NCBI GenBank assembly: GCA_027311205.1
Contig: DAICZI010000020.1
Coordinates: 1 to 11,600, forward strand
Source: Beijerinckiaceae bacterium
Lineage (GTDB): Bacteria > Pseudomonadota > Alphaproteobacteria > Rhizobiales > Beijerinckiaceae
Direction of reading: 5' to 3'
DNA: 11,600 bases
Shown here: in pieces, positions 6,134 through 11,600 of the stretch
Layout: each line of letters opens with the position of its first letter
How positions within the stretch are numbered: position 1 is the first letter of the stretch
Translations under genes and position numbers: made by a program
The notes under the pieces: model-generated
Database searches by the model: none
The model's input: the letters and a program-made list of their open reading frames with translations, nothing else
What the model was told of the DNA's origin: nothing

Positions 6134-8026
6134 TCAAAACCGTGGCACGGATGCCGGTGCGGCAAGGCGCGTCTGCGCTGCCAGCCTGATCGGCGCATTG
6201 GCCGCGCCAAAGCCGCGATAGGCGCGGCGCTGGACAATTTCGAAGAAAAACCCGCCTTCAAGCAGGTTTTGCGTGTAAATCTGGAAAAATTCGCCCGCGC
6301 CCTCGCGGTCATACAGGATGTTATTGTCGCGCAGGCGCGCAATCTCCGCATCGCTCAGGCCGGTGCGCGCCTCCAGATCATCATAATAATTTTCCGGGAT
6401 CGCCAGCACCGGCACGCCGTTCTTGCGCAAGGCTGCGGCGGTAGCGAAAATGTCATCGGTGCCCAGCGCGATATGCTGCACGCCCGAGCCAAACAGTTCG
6501 GTCAGGAAGCGCGAGGCGAGAGTCTGGCGGCTTTGCGAGCCATTCAGCACGAGACGCAAGGCGCCATTGGCGGTTTCCACCACCTGGCTTTGCACCACAC
6601 CGCCGGGGTCGAGCACGTCCTGCACATGCGATTTTGCTACGTCGAACAAGGAGTTATAAAACAACAGCCACGTCAGCATTTCCTCATATTGCATCGACTG
6701 CGAAATATGATCGAAACGGCTGATCCCCTGCCCTTCATGCTGGGGTGCGCTGGGCACAGCCTTGAAATCCACATCGAACCAGCGGGCCAGCGCGGACGAG
6801 CCATCGACGAAATAAATCAGGCTGCCACCGACGCCACGCACGGCGGGAATGTCGATCTCGCCGGGCGCAACCCGCTGATGGAACGGCTGATCAAGCAGGC
6901 TCACCGCACGGGCCAGGGTCTTGGCGGCATCGCCCACCCGCAGCGCCAGCGCGCACACCGACCCGCCATGCGTGATGTTGAAGGAATGGGCAAAGCCCTC
7001 TTTCTCTCGGTTGACGATGAGATTGACGCCGCCCTGCGTCCAGCGCTCCACCGCCTTCGAGCGATGCACGCCGCTCTTTTGAAAGCCGAGGCCCGTCAGC
7101 GCCGCCTCGAAGCTCGCCGCATGGGTGTCATCGACAGCAAATTCGACAAACTCGACACCTTCAACCGGCGCACGCGGCGGCAAGGCCGGTCGTCCGGTAG
7201 CAGGCTTGCCAGACGTCGCTGCCATTTCATCGAGCATGAAAATCAGCGAGCGATGGCCATCCACCGCGACCGAACGGGCGGAGCCCGCCCGGAAACGATC
7301 ATTGAAAATCTCCAGCGACAGCGGCCCCTCGTATCCGGTCGCCTGCAGCGCCACCATGAAATCATTGACGGGCAAATCGCCCTGCCCCGGAAAACACCGA
7401 TAATGACGGCTCCACGAAAGATAATCCATATCGAGCCGGGGAGCGTCGGCAATCTGCACCAGAAAGATGCGATCCTTCGGGATCGAGCGGATCGCCCGCA
7501 GATCGGTGCCACGCGCCAGCACATGGAAGGAATCCAGCACCAGCCCGACGGCCGGATGATCAGCACGGCGCACCACTTCCCACGCGTCGCGATAATCATT
7601 GACATGGCGGCCCCAGGCCAATGCCTCGTAGGCGATGCGCATGCCGCGCCTGGCGGCGCGCTCGCCCAATTCACGCAAATCCGCCGCCAGACGGTCAATC
7701 CCGCCCTCGCTTTCGGGCGAAACATTGGAGCAGACCATCAGAAGGTCGGTACCAAGTTCGGCCATCATGTCAAATTTACGCTCAGCCCGCGCAAAGCCGC
7801 GCGTGCGCTGCGGCTCGGGCATGCCCTCAAAATCCCGGAACGGCTGCAAGGTGATAGTCGCGAGGCCAAGGCCCTCGATCACCGCCCGCGCCTCGGCAGG
7901 CGAACCATTGAACGACAGCAGATCGTTTTCAAAAATCTCGACGAATTTGAACTGCGCGGCGGCGATGGCCTCAAGCTTCTCGCCTAATGTGCCGCTGAGA
8001 CTGACCGTCGCAATCGCCGTCTGCAC
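6134..8026 (-). CDS. quiC: 3-dehydroshikimate dehydratase, two-domain (DSD plus HPPD-like) QuiC/QsuB type
   Basis: A 630-residue protein converting 3-dehydroshikimate to protocatechuate, feeding quinate and shikimate into the pca pathway. Residues about 1-270 are a sugar-phosphate isomerase-like TIM barrel. With the start at GTG 8026 the metal ligands fall at Glu134 (YEALAWG), Asp165 (LDSFH), Gln191 (VQIAD) and Glu239 (SLEIFNDRF), the numbers I recall for P. putida QuiC1. Residues about 290-610 form a VOC fold like 4-hydroxyphenylpyruvate dioxygenase, with its metal triad visible in RFDHIS, VQHIALGTDD and FFFEIVQRR. In the known fused enzymes this domain is not needed for the dehydratase step and its job is unsettled. 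GAGGGAG sits about 9 nt before GTG 8026; the frame is open 19 codons further, but that part has no homology. It is often mis-annotated as 4-hydroxyphenylpyruvate dioxygenase. First gene of the catabolic operon. Confidence 0.93.
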   Translation of the reverse strand: MQTAIATVSLSGTLGEKLEAIAAAQFKFVEIFENDLLSFNGSPAEARAVIEGLGLATITLQPFRDFEGMPEPQRTRGFARAERKFDMMAELGTDLLMVCSNVSPESEGGIDRLAADLRELGERAARRGMRIAYEALAWGRHVNDYRDAWEVVRRADHPAVGLVLDSFHVLARGTDLRAIRSIPKDRIFLVQIADAPRLDMDYLSWSRHYRCFPGQGDLPVNDFMVALQATGYEGPLSLEIFNDRFRAGSARSVAVDGHRSLIFMLDEMAATSGKPATGRPALPPRAPVEGVEFVEFAVDDTHAASFEAALTGLGFQKSGVHRSKAVERWTQGGVNLIVNREKEGFAHSFNITHGGSVCALALRVGDAAKTLARAVSLLDQPFHQRVAPGEIDIPAVRGVGGSLIYFVDGSSALARWFDVDFKAVPSAPQHEGQGISRFDHISQSMQYEEMLTWLLFYNSLFDVAKSHVQDVLDPGGVVQSQVVETANGALRLVLNGSQSRQTLASRFLTELFGSGVQHIALGTDDIFATAAALRKNGVPVLAIPENYYDDLEARTGLSDAEIARLRDNNILYDREGAGEFFQIYTQNLLEGGFFFEIVQRRAYRGFGAANAPIRLAAQTRLAAPASVPRF

Positions 8027-8059
8027 TTTAGCGCACTCCCTCAATGTCGCGCCTGAAAT

Positions 8060-8104
8060 GCGACCAAGGTATTTTGCCCCCAAGTGACCAAAACTGCAAT
8101 GCAG
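8060..8104. promoter_or_regulatory. Operon leader with 24-bp-spaced direct repeats and a palindrome upstream of quiC
   Basis: GCGACCAA (8060-8067) and GTGACCAA (8084-8091) are direct repeats starting 24 bp apart, 34 and 58 bp upstream of the quiC start. Next to them is the palindrome CTGCA-A-TGCAG (8094-8104). This arrangement is what one would expect for the binding site of an activator or repressor controlling the quiC-pca operon (IclR- or LysR-type regulators are usual for pca genes). I could not find a convincing -35/-10 pair here; the best option is weak. No regulator gene is in the window. Confidence 0.4.
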
Positions 8105-8158
8105 CCCAGGGCACGGGCAACGAACAAGCGCGTGATTTGGCTTGATGCGGCGTTGCGG

Positions 8159-8180
8159 ACGGGCGTGCAGCCTGGCCCGT
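8159..8180. repeat. Inverted repeat ACGGGC-N10-GCCCGT
   Basis: Perfect 6-bp GC-rich arms in the gap between prpE and quiC. It could be a factor-assisted termination hairpin after prpE or part of the leader of the quiC transcript. No U-run follows on either strand, so it is not a standard intrinsic terminator. Confidence 0.35.
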
Positions 8181-8220
8181 CACGCCAGGTTTCCTCACGC
8201 CTGCAAATCACCCCGAGACC

Positions 8221-8273
8221 GTGGATCGCTTCGTGCCGCGCAAGTGTGCGGCGCAGCTTTCCTCACAGTGACG
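8221..8273 (-). repeat. Intergenic repeat, copy B, with a GC hairpin
   Basis: On the plus strand it starts GTGGATCGCTTCGTGCCGCG and ends GCTTTCCTCACAGTGACG, matching the ends of copy A (4634-4672): TGGNTYGCTTCGTG at one side and CCTCRC-ATGACG-like at the other. The middle folds into a stem, GCCGCGC-AAGT-GTGCGGC (8235-8252, one G-T pair). It lies 19 bp past the prpE stop codon, so it forms the 3' end of the prpE transcript. Copies A and B differ in their middles and share their ends, as in a dispersed short repeat family. Confidence 0.55.
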
Positions 8274-8292
8274 GCGTGATTTGTGCTTCCTC

Positions 8293-10194
8293 TCAGATGC
8301 CCCGTCCGCGCAGCGCCGTCTCGATCTCTGTCAGAATCGCCGGATCATCAATGGTTGCGGGCATGGTCCAGGCATCATGATCGGCAATTTTCTGGATGGT
8401 GGAGCGCAGGATTTTTCCCGAGCGGGTCTTGGGCAGGCGCTGGATGACGAAGGCGAGCTTGAAGGAGGCCACCGGCCCAATCTTCTCGCGCACCAACGCC
8501 ACCAATTCGCGCTCGACCTGATCAGCGGGCTTGTTGACACCAAATTTCAGCACCACAAAGCCACAGGGCTGCTCGCCTTTCAGCTCGTCCTTGATGCCGA
8601 CCACGGCACATTCGGCGACATCAGGATGGCTCGCCAGCACTTCTTCCATGCCCCCGGTCGAGAGCCGGTGGCCTGCGACATTGATGATGTCGTCGGTGCG
8701 GCCCATGATATAGACATAGCCATCAGCATCAATGAAGCCGGCATCGGCGGTTTTGTAATAGCCAGGAAATTCAGTGAGATAGCTTTCCCTGAAGCGTTCG
8801 TCATTTTGCCAGAGCGTCGGCAGGGCGCCGGGCGGCAGCGGCATTTTGACAACAATCGACCCCATGGTTCCGGCCTTGACTTCATGGCCGCCCTCATCGA
8901 CCGCGACAATGGCATAGCCCGGCATCGGCACGCTCGGCGAGCCGTGCTTGATCGGCAAAAGCCCAAGGCCAATGGGATTGCCGACCATCGGCCAGCCGCT
9001 CTCGGTCTGCCACCAATGGTCGATCACCGGCACTTTCAGCGTCTGCTCGGCCCAGACCAGCGTGTCAGGATCAGCCCGTTCCCCGGCCAGAAACAACGCC
9101 CGGAACTTCGATAAATCATACTGGGGCAGCAATTTCGCCTGCGGATCTTCCTTGCGGATGGCGCGAAAGGCGGTGGGGGCGGTGAACAGCGTCACAACCT
9201 TGTGCTCGGCAATCACCCGCCAGAAGGCCCCCGCATCGGGCGTTCCCACTGGTTTGCCTTCATAAAGCACAGCCGTTGCTCCATGCAGCAGCGGAGCATA
9301 GACGATGTAGGAATGCCCGACGACCCAGCCGACATCCGACGCCGCCCAAAACACTTCGCCGGGCGCAATGCCAAAATGGTTGGCCATCGACCAACGCAGC
9401 GCCACCATGTGCCCGCCATTGTCGCGCACCACGCCCTTGGGCACGCCCGTCGTGCCGGAAGTATAGAGGATGTAGAGCGGATCGGTCGCAATCAGCGTCA
9501 CGCAATCGGCCTTTTCGCCCTTGGCTTTGGCATCAGCGACGCTCAAAGCCCAATCACGGTCGCGCCCGGCCACCATGCTGGCAACGCCTTGCGGGCGCTG
9601 CAAGATCAGGCATGATTCCGGCTTGTACTTGGAAAGCTCAATGGCCTCGTCGAGCAGCGGCTTGTAGGGGATCACGCGCGTTGTCTCGATGCCGCAGGAG
9701 GCCGCCATCACCAGCTTTGGCTGGCAGTCATCAATGCGGGTGGCGAGTTCCTTGGGCGCGAAGCCGCCGAACACCACCGAATGGATGGCCCCCAGTCGCG
9801 CGCAGGCCAGCATGGCGAAAGCCGCCTCCGGCACCATCGGCATATAGATGATCACCCGGTCGCCTTTGACAACGCCGAGGTCGGCAATGACCGCCGCCAG
9901 TGTCGCCACCTCGTCGCGCATTTCCGCATAGGTGAAAACGCGCCTGGAATTGGTGACGGGCGAATCATAGATCAGCGCTGGCTGCTCGCCGCGCCCGCCA
10001 TCGGCATGGCGATCCAGCGCATTGTAGGCGGTGTTGCAGGTGGCATCAGGAAACCAGCGACCATAGACGCCAGCCTTGGCATCGAAAATCACGTCGGGTG
10101 CTTTCACCCAGTCAATGTCTTTGGCCGCCTCGCGCCAGAACGCTTCCGGATCCTTCTTCCAGCCCTCATAGACATCATAATAGCGTGTCGTCAT
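8293..10194 (-). CDS. prpE: Propionyl-CoA synthetase, AMP-forming (PrpE-type acyl-CoA ligase)
   Basis: A 633-residue AMP-forming acid-CoA ligase activating a short carboxylate, most likely propionate, in two steps through an acyl-adenylate. The ATP-binding loop YTSGTTGVPKG is at 244-254, followed by VVRDNGGHMVAL, a string I associate with PrpE; WWQTESGWP (394-402) and YYKTADAGFID are the A5/A7 motifs, and the catalytic lysine is Lys594 in PKTRSGKILR. Length matches E. coli PrpE (about 628). Acetyl-CoA synthetase is close but usually has different residues after the P-loop; acetate or acetoacetate as substrate cannot be excluded. ATG 10194 gives the usual N-terminus (RYYDVYEGWKKDPEAFW), with a weak GGGGACGGGG before it. 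It is in the same direction as quiC but separated by 266 bp containing repeats, so it is probably its own transcription unit. The methylcitrate genes are not nearby. Confidence 0.88.
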   Translation of the reverse strand: MTTRYYDVYEGWKKDPEAFWREAAKDIDWVKAPDVIFDAKAGVYGRWFPDATCNTAYNALDRHADGGRGEQPALIYDSPVTNSRRVFTYAEMRDEVATLAAVIADLGVVKGDRVIIYMPMVPEAAFAMLACARLGAIHSVVFGGFAPKELATRIDDCQPKLVMAASCGIETTRVIPYKPLLDEAIELSKYKPESCLILQRPQGVASMVAGRDRDWALSVADAKAKGEKADCVTLIATDPLYILYTSGTTGVPKGVVRDNGGHMVALRWSMANHFGIAPGEVFWAASDVGWVVGHSYIVYAPLLHGATAVLYEGKPVGTPDAGAFWRVIAEHKVVTLFTAPTAFRAIRKEDPQAKLLPQYDLSKFRALFLAGERADPDTLVWAEQTLKVPVIDHWWQTESGWPMVGNPIGLGLLPIKHGSPSVPMPGYAIVAVDEGGHEVKAGTMGSIVVKMPLPPGALPTLWQNDERFRESYLTEFPGYYKTADAGFIDADGYVYIMGRTDDIINVAGHRLSTGGMEEVLASHPDVAECAVVGIKDELKGEQPCGFVVLKFGVNKPADQVERELVALVREKIGPVASFKLAFVIQRLPKTRSGKILRSTIQKIADHDAWTMPATIDDPAILTEIETALRGRGI

Positions 10195-10279
10195 GCCCCG
10201 TCCCCGTTGGTTGGATGTTATTTTCAGCTTTGATGAACAATAGCATTAGCTCATAAACAACGGCTTGGCCTGTTGGCTT

Positions 10280-11209
10280 TTAGGCTGAATAGTCTGCCAG
10301 TTCGGCTGGCGAAGACACGCATTGCGCAGCTTTCAGGGCCACTTCCGGCGTCATCATGGCAAACTGCGGCAATTGGTTGCGCGCGAATGTGTGCTGGCGA
10401 CGGGCATAGGCGCGGGTGTCGTCTTTGGCGCGGGTCATCGCCTCGTCAAGCGCCAGCGCCCCGTCGAAGTAAGCCATCAAATGCGGCACGCCATGCGCCC
10501 GCATCACCGGCAGCGCCGGATCAAGCCCGCGCGCCCGCAAGCCGCTGACTTCATCGAGCGCCCCCTCCTCAATCATGGCGTCAAAACGCCCGTTGATGAC
10601 ACCGCGCAAGGCCGTGCGGTCAGGCGCGAGAAATACGCCGCGCCACGCCCCTGCCCCCAGCAAGGGCTGGGAGCGCTGATTCTGGAAGGTCGCCAGCGAG
10701 CGGCCGGTCGCCGCAAAGACTTCCAGCGCCCGCAGGATCCGTTGCGGGTCGCTGGGGCGCAGCTTTGCGGCCATCAAAGGATCAACTGCGCTGAGTTGCT
10801 CATGCAGTTCAGGCGCGCTCGCCCCCTGCGCCGCGCGCCGCACGCTCTCGCGCACCGCTTGGGGCACTATGGGCATGGGCGAGAGGCCCTGCGTCAAGGC
10901 CTTGAAATAAAGCCCGGTGCCGCCGACCAGAATCGGAATTTGGCTCTGCGCCGCAGCTTCCTTAAGCCTGGCACCGACATCGGCAAGCCAATGGCCGACC
11001 GAATAATTCACCGCCCCATCGACATGGCCATAAAGCCAGTGCGGCGCACTGGCTTCGTCACCCAGCGAGGGCCGCGCTGACAAGATCCGCAAATCGCTAT
11101 AAACCTGCATCGAATCGGCATTGATCACCACACCGCCAAGGCGGCGCGCCAGCGCCAACGCGACGGCGGATTTGCCCGATGCTGTCGGGCCAGCGATAAG
11201 CAGGGCCAT
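10280..11209 (-). CDS. miaA: tRNA dimethylallyltransferase (MiaA)
   Basis: A 309-residue enzyme that transfers the dimethylallyl group from DMAPP to N6 of adenine 37 in tRNAs reading codons that begin with U. P-loop GPTASGKS is at residues 7-14, followed by NADSMQVYSDL (30-40, the tRNA/DMAPP-binding aspartate), GGTGLYFKAL (96-105) and the C-terminal YARRQHTFARNQL segment that contacts tRNA. YSVGHW (69-74) replaces the more common FSAGDF block. Length is normal. ATG 11209 is preferred: GGAGA lies about 9 nt upstream. An in-frame GTG at 11218 would leave almost no spacing to that site. It is divergent from serB with only 29 bp between the starts. The 70-bp stretch after its stop (to prpE) shows no clear terminator. 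Confidence 0.96.
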   Translation of the reverse strand: MALLIAGPTASGKSAVALALARRLGGVVINADSMQVYSDLRILSARPSLGDEASAPHWLYGHVDGAVNYSVGHWLADVGARLKEAAAQSQIPILVGGTGLYFKALTQGLSPMPIVPQAVRESVRRAAQGASAPELHEQLSAVDPLMAAKLRPSDPQRILRALEVFAATGRSLATFQNQRSQPLLGAGAWRGVFLAPDRTALRGVINGRFDAMIEEGALDEVSGLRARGLDPALPVMRAHGVPHLMAYFDGALALDEAMTRAKDDTRAYARRQHTFARNQLPQFAMMTPEVALKAAQCVSSPAELADYSA

Positions 11210-11238
11210 TTGTGTCACGTCTCCGGGATAACCCCTTC

Positions 11239-11600
11239 ATGCAACATGCCGCAACCCTGATCTGCCAGCCCGATGCAACATCTGGCTTTGCCGCGGAAGC
11301 CGAAGCTGTGGCCAAAGCCTTGCCGCAAGGCCAGTTTCTGCGCTGGCTGGCACCCGGCCAGGTTGCCGATGTGGCGTTTGAAGCCGGTTCGCTGGCTGAA
11401 GCCAAAGACCTGGCGCTGGCCCGCGTCACAGCGCTTTTCGGCACCCGCCCGGTCGATGTGGCGATCCAGCCTTTGACCCCCTTCCGCCGCAAGAAGTTGC
11501 TGCTGGCCGATATGGATTCCACCATGATCGGCCAGGAATGTATCGACGAACTGGCAGATTTTGCCGGCGTCAAGGCAGAGGTCGCGGCCATCACCGAGCG
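11239..11600 (+). CDS. serB: Phosphoserine phosphatase (SerB), 5' part
   Basis: The first 120 codons of the enzyme that makes L-serine from O-phospho-L-serine; the rest is beyond the window. Residues about 1-80 form a small N-terminal domain like the ACT-type regulatory part of bacterial SerB. The HAD catalytic domain begins at about 87 with LLLADMDSTMIGQECIDELAD: Asp91 is the nucleophile and Asp93 the acid/base in the DxDST motif, and GQEC supplies the Glu that contacts the substrate. The start is ATG 11239, with a weak GGGATAA upstream. It is the only convincing plus-strand gene and is divergent from miaA; a promoter must overlap the start of miaA, because 29 bp is too short to hold two full promoters. 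Confidence 0.95.
   Translation, partial: MQHAATLICQPDATSGFAAEAEAVAKALPQGQFLRWLAPGQVADVAFEAGSLAEAKDLALARVTALFGTRPVDVAIQPLTPFRRKKLLLADMDSTMIGQECIDELADFAGVKAEVAAITE

Noticed and set aside
4713..6221. Plus-strand open frames opposite pcaG and pcaH (4713-5651 and 5658-6221)
   Set aside because: Antisense shadows of the dioxygenase genes, without recognisable protein features.
6062..7987. Long plus-strand open frame of 641 codons opposite quiC and pcaH
   Set aside because: It is antisense to quiC, whose motifs are certain; the translation is rich in Arg, His and Gln with no recognisable domain, typical of the mirror frame of GC-rich genes.
6134..8026. quiC read as a 4-hydroxyphenylpyruvate dioxygenase of tyrosine breakdown
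   Set aside because: The N-terminal TIM barrel with all four dehydratase ligands and the placement before pcaHG point to 3-dehydroshikimate dehydratase; the HPPD-like part is only the C-terminal domain.
8027..8083. Longer N-terminus for quiC (19 extra codons)
   Set aside because: GTG 8026 has a good Shine-Dalgarno and puts the metal ligands at the same numbers as in the characterised enzyme; the extra part would overlap the operator candidate.
8159..8180. Inverted repeat as an intrinsic terminator after prpE
   Set aside because: No U-run follows on the relevant strand, so it is listed as an inverted repeat only.
1..11600. CRISPR array, tRNA or rRNA gene, insertion sequence, toxin-antitoxin or phage gene
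   Set aside because: No regularly spaced repeats, cloverleaf, transposase or phage-like frame was seen; all long gaps are under 300 bases.

Overview
The window looks like chromosomal DNA from an alphaproteobacterium. The base composition is GC-rich, the genes are tightly packed, a SerB of the type with an N-terminal regulatory domain lies divergent from miaA, and two gaps hold a short intergenic repeat of the 'TGGATYGCTTCGT...TGACG' kind that I associate with alphaproteobacterial genomes. Genus cannot be told from this sequence. No rRNA, tRNA, CRISPR array, insertion sequence or phage gene is visible, and no stretch above 300 bases lacks a gene.

Nearly everything is on the minus strand, so transcription runs from high to low coordinates. 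At the right edge are two housekeeping genes: a partial serB (plus strand) and, 29 bp away and divergent, miaA (minus). Below them is a PrpE-type propionyl-CoA synthetase (8293-10194). A 266-bp leader (8027-8292) follows, holding a copy of the repeat, an inverted repeat and two 24-bp-spaced direct repeats.

The core is a catabolic operon: quiC (two-domain 3-dehydroshikimate dehydratase, 6134-8026), pcaH (5385-6113), pcaG (4749-5381), a BKACE/DUF849 enzyme (3748-4578), pcaB (2385-3743) and a pcaD-pcaC fusion, pcaL (1095-2279). Together these would turn 3-dehydroshikimate into protocatechuate, open the ring, and run the carboxymuconate branch to beta-ketoadipate. The usual last two steps (PcaIJ CoA-transferase and PcaF thiolase) are not in the window. 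The BKACE gene sits in their place and would be expected to react beta-ketoadipate with acetyl-CoA, giving succinyl-CoA and acetoacetate in one step. This is the most notable point in the window.

At the left edge is a partial secreted solute-binding protein of a sugar-type ABC importer (1-967). It has its own candidate promoter and a 13-bp palindrome, and may begin an uptake operon for a precursor such as quinate, shikimate or a carbohydrate. The ligand is unknown.

Several starts were moved inward from the longest open frame (quiC, pcaH, pcaB, pcaL, miaA), based on Shine-Dalgarno placement and on catalytic residues falling at the same numbers as in characterised homologues.
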